From: Primorskyibacter aestuariivivens
GTDB lineage: Bacteria; Pseudomonadota; Alphaproteobacteria; Rhodobacterales; Rhodobacteraceae
Direction: 5' to 3'
DNA: 64,000 bases
NCBI RefSeq assembly: GCF_028023675.1
Contig: NZ_JAQIOZ010000007.1
Span: 210,535 to 274,534 of the forward strand
The notes under the pieces: model-generated
Database searches by the model: none
Told to the model about the DNA's origin: nothing
The model's input: the letters and a program-made list of their open reading frames with translations, nothing else
In this document: one piece after another, positions 17,286-26,101 of the stretch
How the letters are laid out: every line of letters starts with the position of its first letter
Numbering within the stretch: position 1 is the first letter of the stretch
Position numbers and translations under genes: made by a program

Positions 17286-20195
17286 ATGGCTAAGAAAATG
17301 CTTATCGACGCCACCCACGCGGAAGAAACCCGCGTCGTGGTGGTTGACGGAAACAAGGTTGAGGAATTCGACTTTGAATCCGAAAACAAACGCCAGCTTG
17401 CTGGCAACATCTATCTCGCCAAGGTAACGCGCGTCGAGCCGTCGCTTCAGGCGGCTTTCGTGGATTACGGTGGCAACCGCCACGGTTTCCTTGCGTTCTC
17501 GGAAATCCATCCGGACTACTACCAGATCCCGGTCGCCGACCGCGAGGCGCTGATGGAAGAAGAGCGCGCCTATGCCGAGGCGATGCGCGCCCGCGACGAG
17601 GAAGACGAAAAGCCCAAGCGCTCTCGCTCCCGGTCGAAATCCAAGGCGGAATCCACCACCCGCAAGGATGCCGTGCAGACCCGCGAAGTCGAAGGCATGG
17701 AGACCATCGACCTTGGCGACGAGGACGAGACGGATGAGGGCCTGTCGCCGATGGAAACGGTGGCCGAAACCCCGGTCGAGGAGCCGGTGGACGAGGCACC
17801 CGAGGTTCAGGGCACTGCGTCGGAAACAGATGCCGTCGAAGAGGCCCCGGCCGATGACGCAGACGCAGCCGTGGCTGTGACCGCCGATGGTGCGGATGCG
17901 GCAGAGGCAGAGGAGCAGGCCGCTCCGGCAGAAGCGGACATGGAACAAGCCGACGCAGGCGAAGATGCAGACACGTCGGAAACCGCAGAGGCCGACGTAG
18001 AGCCCGCCGCCGAGGAGGATGACAGCGACGAGGGCGAAACCGCCCGCGCGCCCGATGCCGCCGCCAAGGACAGCGAGATCGAATCCGTAGCCGAAGAGGA
18101 CGATCAGGAAGACATTCGCCCGCCGCGCAAACCGCGCCCCAAGCGCTACAAAATCCAGGAAGTCATCAAGGTCCGCCAGATCATGCTGGTGCAGGTGGTC
18201 AAGGAAGAGCGCGGCAACAAGGGCGCGGCGCTGACCACATACCTGAGCCTCGCCGGTCGCTACTGTGTGCTGATGCCCAACACCGCGCGCGGTGGCGGGA
18301 TTTCCCGCAAGATCACCAATGCCGCCGACCGCAAGAAGCTCAAGACCATCGCCAATGAGATCGACGTGCCGACCGGCGCGGGGCTTATCGTGCGCACCGC
18401 CGGGGCGAAACGCACCAAGACCGAGATCAAGCGCGACTACGAATACCTGCAACGGCTCTGGGAACAGATCCGCGAGCTGACGCTGAAATCCATTGCACCG
18501 GCCAAGATCTATGAAGAGGGCGACCTGATCAAACGCTCGATCCGCGATCTCTATTCGCGCGAGATCGACGAGGTGCATGTCGAAGGCGAGCGCGGCTACC
18601 GCATCGCCAAGGACTTCATGAAGATGATCATGCCGTCCCACGCCAAGAATGTGAAGCAATACACCGACCCGATGCCGCTTTTCGCGCGCTATCAGGTGGA
18701 AAGCTATCTGGGCGCGATGTTCAACCCGACCGTGCAGCTCAAGTCCGGCGGGTACATCGTGATCGGCGTGACCGAGGCGCTTGTCGCCATCGACGTGAAC
18801 TCCGGCCGCGCCACCAAGGAAGGCTCGATCGAGGAAACCGCGCTCAAGACCAACCTTGAGGCCGCCGAAGAGGTGGCGCGCCAGCTGCGCCTGCGTGACC
18901 TTGCCGGACTGATCGTGATCGACTTTATCGACATGGACGAGCGCAAGAACAACGCCGCCGTTGAAAAGAAGATCAAGGACAAGCTCAAGACCGACCGCGC
19001 CCGCATCCAGGTGGGCCGCATCTCGGGCTTTGGCCTGATGGAAATGTCGCGCCAGCGTCTGCGCCCCGGCATGATCGAGGCGACAACCGCGCCGTGCCCG
19101 CATTGCCACGGCACCGGCCTGATCCGCTCGGACGACAACCTTGCCCTGCAAGTGCTGCGCCAGATCGAGGAAGAGGGCGTGCGCCGCCGCTGCCGTGAGG
19201 TTGTGGTGCGCTGCCCGGTGGGCATTGCCAACTTCCTGATGAATTCCAAGCGCGAACATATCGCCATGATCGAGGCGCGCTATGGGTTGTCCGTGCGGGT
19301 CGAGGGCGATCCCAGCCTGGTCAGCCCGGATTTCTCCATCGAGAAGCTGAAAACCGCCACGCGCCGCGTGCCCGAGGTCGAAGCACCTGTGGTGTCTGCC
19401 GACACCTCGCTGATGTCGCTGGTGGACGAGGACGCCGCCGAAGACGAGGAAGAGATCGAGACACCGGAAGTGGCCGAGGACGAGGAATCGCCCAAACCCA
19501 AGAAACGCCGCCGTCGCCGTCGTCGCCGGAGCAGCAAGTCCAAGACGGCAGAGGGGGATGAAAACGGCTCGACCGAGGAGACCCCGGATCAGGACGGCGA
19601 TGCCCAGGACGAGGGCAGTCCCGACGAAGCCGAGGCCAGCCCCTCCGACGAAACCGCCACCGACGAGGCCAAGCCGGAAGACGGCGAGGACGAGGCGAAA
19701 CCGGCCAAGAAGAAGCGCACGCGCTCCCGGTCGCGGTCGAAATCGAAGAAGACCGAAGAGCTTTCGGAAACAGAGACGGATACACCCGCCGAAGCGGATG
19801 CAGCCACTGATGAAGCGCCTGTCGAGGCGGTTGCAGAGACGGCGGATACCGTGTCCGAAGAGGCCAGCGCTCCTGATGCGGCAGAGCCTGCACCGGAGCC
19901 GATGGCAGAGGATGCGGTGACCGAGCCTGAAGCGGCCCCCGAACCGGTTGCTGAGGCCGAACCGGTTGCTGAGGCCGAACCGGTTGCTGAAGCCGAGCCC
20001 GCGGCAGAGGCCGAGACGCCTGCGGAACCTGAGGCAGAGGCACCGGCAGAGCCGGAGATCGCTCAGCCGGAAGAGCCTGTGGCCGAGGAAACCGCAAAAG
20101 AGCCCGAGCCTGTGGCCGCCGAGGCCATTCCCGAACCGGCCCCCGCCGAGCCGGCCAAGCCCAAACGGCGCGGCTGGTGGTCGATGGGCGGCTAA
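17286..20195 (+). CDS. rne: Ribonuclease E
   Basis: Essential endoribonuclease of the degradosome, 969 residues from the ATG at 17286 (MAKKMLIDATHAEETRV, the standard opening). The S1 domain (about 35-290) is split by a roughly 200-residue acidic insert. The catalytic aspartates lie in AIDVNSG (about 502) and VIDFIDMD. The Zn-link CPHCHGTG is near 604. After about 720 the protein becomes disordered, with Arg/Lys-rich tracts and acidic Ala/Glu/Pro runs that include three 18-base repeats at 19941-19994. It ends in PKRRGWWSMGG. A GTG 15 bases upstream is a less likely start. Confidence 0.96.
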   Translation: MAKKMLIDATHAEETRVVVVDGNKVEEFDFESENKRQLAGNIYLAKVTRVEPSLQAAFVDYGGNRHGFLAFSEIHPDYYQIPVADREALMEEERAYAEAMRARDEEDEKPKRSRSRSKSKAESTTRKDAVQTREVEGMETIDLGDEDETDEGLSPMETVAETPVEEPVDEAPEVQGTASETDAVEEAPADDADAAVAVTADGADAAEAEEQAAPAEADMEQADAGEDADTSETAEADVEPAAEEDDSDEGETARAPDAAAKDSEIESVAEEDDQEDIRPPRKPRPKRYKIQEVIKVRQIMLVQVVKEERGNKGAALTTYLSLAGRYCVLMPNTARGGGISRKITNAADRKKLKTIANEIDVPTGAGLIVRTAGAKRTKTEIKRDYEYLQRLWEQIRELTLKSIAPAKIYEEGDLIKRSIRDLYSREIDEVHVEGERGYRIAKDFMKMIMPSHAKNVKQYTDPMPLFARYQVESYLGAMFNPTVQLKSGGYIVIGVTEALVAIDVNSGRATKEGSIEETALKTNLEAAEEVARQLRLRDLAGLIVIDFIDMDERKNNAAVEKKIKDKLKTDRARIQVGRISGFGLMEMSRQRLRPGMIEATTAPCPHCHGTGLIRSDDNLALQVLRQIEEEGVRRRCREVVVRCPVGIANFLMNSKREHIAMIEARYGLSVRVEGDPSLVSPDFSIEKLKTATRRVPEVEAPVVSADTSLMSLVDEDAAEDEEEIETPEVAEDEESPKPKKRRRRRRRRSSKSKTAEGDENGSTEETPDQDGDAQDEGSPDEAEASPSDETATDEAKPEDGEDEAKPAKKKRTRSRSRSKSKKTEELSETETDTPAEADAATDEAPVEAVAETADTVSEEASAPDAAEPAPEPMAEDAVTEPEAAPEPVAEAEPVAEAEPVAEAEPAAEAETPAEPEAEAPAEPEIAQPEEPVAEETAKEPEPVAAEAIPEPAPAEPAKPKRRGWWSMGG

Positions 20196-20196
20196 A

Positions 20197-20255
20197 GCAT
20201 GTCGCGCAAAAGTGGGAACCGGTTTTGCGCTCCTCGGAGATGCGACGCGCTATAA
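20197..20255. repeat. Alphaproteobacterial-type dispersed palindromic element after rne
   Basis: The stretch GCATGTCGCGCAAAAGTGG, then AACCGGTTTTGCGC, contains GCGCAAAA / TTTTGCGC arms. It resembles the GCATGTCG-CAAAAGTG...GGTTTTG elements common in alphaproteobacterial genomes (from memory). It begins right at the rne stop. Confidence 0.5.
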
Positions 20256-20274
20256 GCCCGGCATCATGACACCA

Positions 20275-20314
20275 ACAAAACCCCGGCGCGCTGGACGTGC
20301 CGGGGTTTTTCTTT
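20275..20314. terminator. Rho-independent terminator shared by rne and the tusA-like gene
   Basis: AAAACCCCGGC and GCCGGGGTTTTT flank a short loop and are followed by TCTTT. It has T-runs on both strands, so it can serve the two convergent genes. Confidence 0.85.
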
Positions 20315-20330
20315 GCCTGCCGGGTTTTGG

Positions 20331-20555
20331 TTAGCCGCCCTTGCGGATCACATAGATCTGCACGCCTTCGGCCTCGCGGCTGTCCACCAGCGCATGACCC
20401 GCTTCCATGCAGAAATGCGGCACGTCCACCACTGCCGCCGGATCATCGGCATGCAACTCAACAACATCGCCATTTTGCAGCGATTTCAGCGCTTTGCGCG
20501 CCTTCAATACGGGCAGGGGGCAGAGCAACCCAACGGCATCAATCTTGTCTGTCAT
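20331..20555 (-). CDS. TusA-family sulfurtransferase
   Basis: A small cytosolic sulfur carrier, 74 residues, with the single-domain TusA/SirA/YedF fold. The active-site motif CPLPVLKARKAL starts at Cys12, which carries the persulfide, and is preceded by the family DAVGLLCP. Such proteins pass sulfur to tRNA thiolation, molybdenum cofactor or other pathways; which one cannot be told here. Convergent with rne, sharing its terminator. Standing alone, it is not in an operon with a desulfurase, although two are encoded 5-13 kb away. Confidence 0.9.
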   Translation of the reverse strand: MTDKIDAVGLLCPLPVLKARKALKSLQNGDVVELHADDPAAVVDVPHFCMEAGHALVDSREAEGVQIYVIRKGG

Positions 20556-20665
20556 GCCCTTGGTTTAGGGCGCGGCACCGGCCCTGTCCAGCGCCTTACT
20601 CTTGCCGCAAAAAACGGGTAACGTCATGAAAAGCCGTAAAGAGTGACCCAGCCAGGGGTTGAGAC

Positions 20666-21898
20666 ATGAGCAGTGTTGCGGGCGAAGCACCAGTCAGCCG
20701 CCGCCGGGTGTTCTACATCCCCGGTTATGATCCGATTCATCCGCGCCGTTACCGCGAGCTTTACCGCAAGGAAGGGGCCGCGCAGGCAGAAATTTCCGGC
20801 TATGATCTCGCTCTCAGCCCCCGAAAGGCCAAGGGTCGCTTTGGCTGGCATGTGACGGGCGATATCGACGGCTACACGACCGAGGTCGATGTCGATGTGC
20901 TCCTGTGGTCCGACATCGTGCGTTCCTCCATGGGCCATTCCATTCCCGCCACCTACCTGGCGATGCTGCGCACGGCCTGGGTCTATATCGGGTCCGGCGC
21001 GCTTTGGCGGCTCATGCGGTTGCGCAAGGGGCCGGTGATTGCCGCGCTTTACCCGGTGGGGATGCTGATCCTTCAGGCGATTATTGCGCTACTGGCGGGC
21101 TATGGGCTCTATCGCGGGGCATCCCTGCTGCCGCTGCCCGATCTTGTGACGCGTGGTTTGGGTGGCGTCGCCGCTTTGGCACTGATCTGGGCGATCCTCG
21201 ATCTGTTCCGGCGCTGGGATAACAGGTTCTTTGTCTACTACCTGATGCATGACTATTCCTATTCCGCCCGCACCCGCGGCGCGAACCCGCCCGCGCTGGA
21301 GGCGCGGATCGCGGAGTTCACTGACGCCGTGGCCGAAGCGCTCTCCAGCGATGTGGACGAGGTGCTGGTGGTGGGCCATTCCTCGGGCGCGCATCTGGGC
21401 GTGTCGGTTCTGGCCGACCTGATCCGCGCGGGGCGCGTGCCGGGTGACGGCCCGGCGCTGTCCTTCCTCACGTTGGGGCAGGTGGTGCCGATGGTGTCCT
21501 TCCTGCCCGATGCGCAGCGGCTGCGTGCCGATCTGCGGTTCCTGTGTGACCGCGATGAACTGTTCTGGGCCGATGTGACTGCGCCCGGCGATGGCTGTGC
21601 CTTTGCGCTCTGTGATCCCGTGGCGGTGTCCGGAGTAGCCCCCAAGACCCAGCGCTGGCCGCTTGTGTTTTCTGCCGCTTTCACCCAATCGCTTAGCCCG
21701 GCGCGGTGGAAAGAATTGCGCTGGCGCTTCTTTCGCCTGCATTTCCAATATCTCTGCGCCTTTGATGCGGTGAAGGATTACGACTATTTCCGCATCACCG
21801 CCGGTCCAATGACCCTGCGCCAGCGGTATCATGATCGCCCGCCATCGCCCTCGCGCAAGGTGACCCCGGTCAACAAATTCACCGCGACCCGCCCATGA
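20666..21898 (+). CDS. Membrane-anchored alpha/beta-hydrolase-like protein
   Basis: A 410-residue protein with an N-terminal soluble part, then two hydrophobic segments near residues 130-155 and 165-185. A hydrolase-like domain follows, whose nucleophile elbow is GHSSGAH (about 243-249). No family with a known function was recognised. Its stop overlaps the P450 start (ATGA), so the two are translated together and the hydrolase probably acts on a substrate or product of that monooxygenase, such as a lipid ester. AGGGG lies upstream of the ATG. Confidence 0.75.
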   Translation: MSSVAGEAPVSRRRVFYIPGYDPIHPRRYRELYRKEGAAQAEISGYDLALSPRKAKGRFGWHVTGDIDGYTTEVDVDVLLWSDIVRSSMGHSIPATYLAMLRTAWVYIGSGALWRLMRLRKGPVIAALYPVGMLILQAIIALLAGYGLYRGASLLPLPDLVTRGLGGVAALALIWAILDLFRRWDNRFFVYYLMHDYSYSARTRGANPPALEARIAEFTDAVAEALSSDVDEVLVVGHSSGAHLGVSVLADLIRAGRVPGDGPALSFLTLGQVVPMVSFLPDAQRLRADLRFLCDRDELFWADVTAPGDGCAFALCDPVAVSGVAPKTQRWPLVFSAAFTQSLSPARWKELRWRFFRLHFQYLCAFDAVKDYDYFRITAGPMTLRQRYHDRPPSPSRKVTPVNKFTATRP

Positions 21899-23247
21899 AA
21901 CGCCCGCCCAAACCGCCCGCCCGTGCCGACCGCGTGTCGCTGTTGCGTTATATGGCGCTGTTCCGAAGGGACATTCTCTCGGCCCAGCCCGCGCGGCTTT
22001 ATCGCGCTTGGATGGCCGAGTTTCGCACGCCGTTCTTTCGCTCTTACCTGATGAACCAGCCCGATCTTGTGAGCGAGGTGCTGCGAAAACGGCCCGAAGA
22101 TTTCCCCAAATCCGACCGTATCGGCGAAGGGCTGCGCCCGCTTTTGGGTGACTCGGTCTTTCTCACCAATGGCGCGACATGGGAACGTCAGCGCCGCATC
22201 ATCGATCCGGCGTTCGAGGGCGGGAGGCTGCGCGATACCTTTCCGGCCATGTGGGCGGCAGCCGAGGCCGCGACCGCACGGCTGACCCGGCGGGCAGGGG
22301 ACGAAGTCGAGATCGAGGCCGAGACCAGCCATGCGGCGGCGGATGTGATCTTTCGCACGCTGTTCTCGATCCCCATCGAGCACGAGGTCGCGGCACAGGT
22401 GTTTTCCGAGTTTCGCGACTACCAGCGCAGCCAGCCGATCCTGAACCTCGCGGCCTTTGTGCCATTGCCGAAATGGATGCCGCGCTTTTTCCGGCGTGAT
22501 ACCCGCGCCGCGGCGGCATCGATTCGAAAACTGATCACGCAACTGACGGCGGAGCGCATGGACGCGATCGGGGCCGGCACCGCGCCCGATGATCTGGCCA
22601 CCAAGATCATGACAACCCGTGACCCGGAAACGGGCGAGACCTTTTCCACCGGGGAAATGGTCGATCAGGTGGCGATCTTCTTCCTGGCGGGGCACGAAAC
22701 CAGCGCTTCTGCGCTGGCCTGGACGCTCTATCTCATGGCGCTCTATCCAGAATGGCAGGAACGGGTAGCGGAGGAGGCGAAAGCGCTGCAAGGCCCCGAT
22801 TTCGGCGTCATGTCGAAACTGCGTATCTCCCGCGATGTGTTCCGCGAGGCGCTGCGGCTTTATCCGCCGGTGCCGATGATGGTGCGCGAGGCGGCGTGCC
22901 CCGAACATTTCCGCGACCGTGACGTGCCAAAGGGCAGCCAGATCGTGCTCAGCCCCTGGCACCTGCATCGCCATGAGCGGCTCTGGGACAATCCCGATGG
23001 TTTCGACCCGGGCCGATACGGGACCGAGAATGGCAAGACCTGCCTGCGCGCGGCCTATATCCCGTTTTCCGCGGGGCGGCGCGTGTGTACGGGCGCTGGC
23101 TTTGCCATGGTCGAGGGGCCGCTGATCCTGTCGATGCTGCTGCGCGATCTGAAAGTGGAGCTGACCGACCGCCCCGCGCCGGTCCCGGTGGCGCATCTGA
23201 CGGTGCGTTCTGACAAAGGCATCTGGCTCAGGATCAGTCGCCGCTGA
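21895..23247 (+). CDS. Cytochrome P450
   Basis: Haem-thiolate monooxygenase of 450 residues. The I-helix oxygen-binding motif AGHETS is near 266-271 and the K-helix EALR near 317-320. The haem loop FSAGRRVCTG is at 391-400 with Cys398 as the axial ligand. No N-terminal membrane anchor is evident, so it is probably soluble and uses a separate ferredoxin/reductase pair, not encoded nearby. The sequence style (CYP4/CYP102-like helix I) suggests fatty-acid-type substrates. It is coupled to the upstream hydrolase. Confidence 0.94.
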   Translation: MKRPPKPPARADRVSLLRYMALFRRDILSAQPARLYRAWMAEFRTPFFRSYLMNQPDLVSEVLRKRPEDFPKSDRIGEGLRPLLGDSVFLTNGATWERQRRIIDPAFEGGRLRDTFPAMWAAAEAATARLTRRAGDEVEIEAETSHAAADVIFRTLFSIPIEHEVAAQVFSEFRDYQRSQPILNLAAFVPLPKWMPRFFRRDTRAAAASIRKLITQLTAERMDAIGAGTAPDDLATKIMTTRDPETGETFSTGEMVDQVAIFFLAGHETSASALAWTLYLMALYPEWQERVAEEAKALQGPDFGVMSKLRISRDVFREALRLYPPVPMMVREAACPEHFRDRDVPKGSQIVLSPWHLHRHERLWDNPDGFDPGRYGTENGKTCLRAAYIPFSAGRRVCTGAGFAMVEGPLILSMLLRDLKVELTDRPAPVPVAHLTVRSDKGIWLRISRR

Positions 23248-23417
23248 CGTGTTTCATGCCGACGCATGCCCTCGCCCGGCACCAGCTCTTCTTCTGTTCG
23301 AAAATGCCTCGGGGACTGTGGCGCGTCCGGAGATTGATCCGGGGGATCAATCTCAGCGCCGAAGGGTCGGAGACCACCCCACAGGCAGGCGGGGGCAGAG
23401 CCCCCGTCATGCGTGGA

Positions 23418-23657
23418 TCAGCCCTGCTGACCCTTCAGCTTGGCTTCAAACGCCGCAATCCGCTGGTTCAGCATTTCCCGCCCGCGCTTTGCGGCCATGC
23501 GGCCCCGCACGGCGGACAGGAACGCCTCTTCGGTGATTTGCGAGGACGACCCCATGAGATTGGCGATATCCATGATGAGCTTTTCGTCATCCATGGCCTC
23601 CGCCGCCTCGATGGCGTCGGCGGCAAGCTTGTCGGCCAGTTCTTCGATCACGCTCAT
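23418..23657 (-). CDS. Small conserved-looking hypothetical protein
   Basis: A 79-residue acidic, mainly helical protein (MSVIEELADKLAADAIEAAEAMDDEKL), rich in Ala and Glu, with no signal peptide or membrane segment. It ends with a basic helical stretch. Its start lies 11 bases after the stop of the upstream hydrolase gene on the same strand, so both are likely co-transcribed. No function recognised. The 170 bases between it and the P450 gene hold a GATCCGGGGGATC palindrome and a GC-rich hairpin (GGGGGCAGAGCCCCC). Confidence 0.75.
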   Translation of the reverse strand: MSVIEELADKLAADAIEAAEAMDDEKLIMDIANLMGSSSQITEEAFLSAVRGRMAAKRGREMLNQRIAAFEAKLKGQQG

Positions 23658-23668
23658 GGGGCAGGCCT

Positions 23669-24322
23669 CTAGCGGGTGTTCTCGGTCAGGCGGCGCTTCA
23701 CGTAATTGGTCACCGTGCCGATCATCGTGTCCATATGGTCATTTTCAAAGAAATGCCCGGCACCTTCGATCTCGGTATGTGTGATTGTGATGCCCTTTTG
23801 CTCATGCAGCTTGTTCACCAGCGCCGTGGTGTCTGCGGGCGGGGCCACGCGGTCATTGGTGCCGTTGATGATCAGCCCCGAGGATGGGCAGGGCGCGAGG
23901 AACGAGAAATCATACATATTTGCCGGCGGGCTGGCCGAGATGAAGCCGGTGATTTCCGGACGGCGCATCAAAAGCTGCATGCCGATCCAGGCACCAAAGG
24001 AAAAGCCCGCGACCCAGCAATGCTTGGAATTGTTGTTCATCGACTGAAGATAATCCAGCGCCGAGGCCGCATCGGACAATTCGCCCACGCCCTGATCATA
24101 TTCGCCCTGGCTCCGGCCCACGCCGCGGAAATTGAAGCGCAGCACGGTAAAGCCCATGTTGTAGAAGGCGTAATGCAGGTTATAGACCACCTTGTTGTTC
24201 ATCGTCCCGCCGAATTGCGGATGCGGATGCAACACGATGGCGATCGGAGCGTCGCGTTCTTTTTGCGGATGATAGCGGCCTTCAAGGCGACCTTCGGGTC
24301 CGGGAAAAATGACCTCGGGCAT
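23669..24322 (-). CDS. Alpha/beta hydrolase (YcjY/dienelactone-hydrolase-like)
   Basis: A cytosolic serine hydrolase of 217 residues. It opens with FPGPEGRLEG, the usual start of this small alpha/beta-hydrolase group. The oxyanion segment HPHPQFGGTMNN, a nucleophile elbow GFSFGAW near residue 105, an acid in NGTNDRVAPP and a histidine in GAGHFFEND complete a plausible triad. Natural substrate unknown. It is divergent from iscR; the 174-base gap contains the Irr-type palindrome, which could act on either gene. Confidence 0.85.
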   Translation of the reverse strand: MPEVIFPGPEGRLEGRYHPQKERDAPIAIVLHPHPQFGGTMNNKVVYNLHYAFYNMGFTVLRFNFRGVGRSQGEYDQGVGELSDAASALDYLQSMNNNSKHCWVAGFSFGAWIGMQLLMRRPEITGFISASPPANMYDFSFLAPCPSSGLIINGTNDRVAPPADTTALVNKLHEQKGITITHTEIEGAGHFFENDHMDTMIGTVTNYVKRRLTENTR

Positions 24323-24378
24323 ATACAGCGAAACTCCTGCGCGTGTGGCGGCAATTCTTGACGAAATCGCTCAACCAC

Positions 24379-24395
24379 TTTAGAATGGTTCTAAT
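24379..24395. promoter_or_regulatory. Irr-box-like palindrome (iron control element) upstream of iscR-suf
   Basis: TTTAGAA-TGG-TTCTAAT matches the known Irr box / ICE consensus (TTTAGAA-N3-TTCTAAA) at all but the last base. The perfect core TTAGAATGGTTCTAA is at 24380-24394. It lies about 100 bases upstream of the iscR start, in the gap shared with the divergent hydrolase gene. A second short inverted repeat, CACTC/GAGTG, follows at 24398-24413. Confidence 0.75.
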
Positions 24396-24496
24396 GTCAC
24401 TCCGCTGTGAGTGAGCGGGTCTTACGCAGTTAAGCGTTATACGGCCCAAGGTCAACATTGCTTGGGTCCCTTGGGGGCCTGCCGGAGGGGGCGCAT

Positions 24497-24958
24497 ATGA
24501 AGCTGAGTACAAAAGGGCGTTATGCGATGGTGGCGCTGGTCGATATCGCGCTGCAGCCCAGCGACAAGCTGGTGACTTTGGGCGAGATTTCCCAGCGACA
24601 GGATATTTCGCTGCCTTATCTCGAACAGCTCTTCGTCAAGCTGCGCCGCGCCGATCTGGTGGCGTCGGTACGCGGGCCGGGCGGCGGCTATCGGCTGGCC
24701 CGGCCAGCGACGGAAATCCGCGTGGTGGATGTGCTCTCGGCGGTGGATGAGACCGTGGACGCCATGCACAAGGGCGCGGGGGCCAGCGGCGGCGCATCCG
24801 GGTCGCGGGCGCAATCGCTGTCCAACCGGTTGTGGGAGGGGCTGTCGGCGCATGTCTATGTGTTCCTGCACCAGACGCGCCTGTCCGATATTGTGGACAA
24901 TGAACTCGCCCCATGTCCCGCCGTGCCGGGCCTGTTTTCGGTGGTGGATGATGGCTGA
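24497..24958 (+). CDS. iscR: Rrf2-family Fe-S cluster regulator IscR
   Basis: Transcription regulator of Fe-S assembly, 153 residues from the ATG at 24497 (MKLSTKGRYAMVALVD, the canonical opening). The winged helix occupies about residues 1-80, with the GPGGGYRLAR wing. Unlike E. coli IscR, which has three cluster cysteines, this protein has only one cysteine (in ELAPCPAV, near residue 140). This matches the unusual ligand set reported for the rhodobacterial IscR. It is the first gene of the suf cluster and lies downstream of an Irr-type box. Confidence 0.92.
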   Translation: MKLSTKGRYAMVALVDIALQPSDKLVTLGEISQRQDISLPYLEQLFVKLRRADLVASVRGPGGGYRLARPATEIRVVDVLSAVDETVDAMHKGAGASGGASGSRAQSLSNRLWEGLSAHVYVFLHQTRLSDIVDNELAPCPAVPGLFSVVDDG

Positions 24959-24965
24959 CCCGTAC

Positions 24966-25025
24966 GGGGGGCCAGCCCCCCATCGCCTTTGGCGATTCCC
25001 CCCGGAGTTTATCTGGCAAGATGAA
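24966..25025 (+). repeat. GC hairpin plus GGAGTTTATC repeat between iscR and the desulfurase gene
   Basis: A G6/C6 palindrome (24966-24981), an ATCGCC/GGCGAT stem around 24982-24996, then a 22-base block starting GGAGTTTATCTGGCAAGATG at 25004. The 22-base block is identical to 41219-41240, and the layout matches the copies near 8.4 kb. Confidence 0.65.
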
Positions 25026-25042
25026 GCACGGGAGCGGTGTTG

Positions 25043-26101
25043 ATGCCGCGCGTGTATCTGGATCACAACGCCACCGCGCCCCTGCGCGAAGAGGCCCGCG
25101 TTGCGATGATCGCGGCAATGGACGTGGTGGGCAACCCGTCCTCGGTGCATAGCGAAGGGCGCGCGGCCAAGGCCCTCATTGAGCGCGCCCGCGTGCAGGT
25201 GGCCGAGGCCTTTGGCGCGGGGGAGGCGGATATCGTCTTTACCTCGGGCGCGACCGAGGCGGCGGCGCTGGCGCTGGCAGGGCGGGGATTGTCCTCGGGC
25301 GCTGTGGAGCATGATTGCGTGGGGGCCTGGACGGATGGGGCTTTGACCGTCGATGAATCAGGGGCTGTTACCGTGGCCAATCCCGCGCAGAGCACGGTGC
25401 AGATGGCCAACAGCGAGACGGGAATCATCCAGAACCTGCCCGAGGGGCTGGCGCTCACTGATGCGGTGCAGGCTTTTGGCAAAATCCCGTTTTCCTTTGC
25501 CTGGTCCGGGGCGGAAATGGCGCTGACCTCTGCCCATAAACTGGGTGGTCCCAAGGGGGTGGGCGCGCTGATCCTGCGTCGTGGACTGGATGTAGAGGCC
25601 CGAATCCTTGGCGGAGGTCAGGAAATGGGCCGACGCTCCGGAACGGAAAATGTCATTGGAATCGCGGGGTTCGGGGCCGCAGCTCAGGCAGCGGCTCAGG
25701 ATTTGGCGGATGGCGTTTGGGACCGGGTGTCAAAACTTAGAAATATTCTAGAAAAGGCTATTGAGGCCGGAACAAAAGAGACTATTTTGGTCGGGAAAGA
25801 TGTATCTCGTTTACCTAATACCTGCTGCGTGATTGCGCCGGGCTGGAAGGGTGAGACGCAGGTCATGTCCATGGATCTGGCCGGGTTTGCAATCTCGGCG
25901 GGGTCGGCGTGCTCCAGCGGCAAGGTCAAGGCCAGCCGCGTGTTGCAGGCGATGGGATTTAGCGGGGAGGAGGCGGCCTGTGCGATACGGGTGAGCCTTG
26001 GTCCCCAGAACACGGAAGATGATGTGCTGCGCTTTGCCGATGCGTGGTGCACAGCATATGAGAAACACCGCGCACGCGGGTCAAAAACCGGAGGTTTGTG
26101 A
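25043..26101 (+). CDS. NifS/IscS-like cysteine desulfurase
   Basis: PLP enzyme that takes sulfur from cysteine for Fe-S assembly. It has 352 residues from the ATG at 25043 ([10 protein letters not shown] follows), slightly shorter than IscS (about 400). PLP lysine in [10 protein letters not shown]; catalytic loop cysteine in [17 protein letters not shown], the group-I (IscS/NifS) type. GGGAG lies upstream. Its stop overlaps the sufB ATG (TGATG). It is one of two desulfurases in the cluster; the other, SufS, lies about 7 kb downstream. A local AT-rich stretch (about 25.7-25.8 kb) has unusual codons for this genome. Confidence 0.9.
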   Translation: MPRVYLDHNATAPLREEARVAMIAAMDVVGNPSSVHSEGRAAKALIERARVQVAEAFGAGEADIVFTSGATEAAALALAGRGLSSGAVEHDCVGAWTDGALTVDESGAVTVANPAQSTVQMANSETGIIQNLPEGLALTDAVQAFGKIPFSFAWSGAEMALTSAHKLGGPKGVGALILRRGLDVEARILGGGQEMGRRSGTENVIGIAGFGAAAQAAAQDLADGVWDRVSKLRNILEKAIEAGTKETILVGKDVSRLPNTCCVIAPGWKGETQVMSMDLAGFAISAGSACSSGKVKASRVLQAMGFSGEEAACAIRVSLGPQNTEDDVLRFADAWCTAYEKHRARGSKTGGL

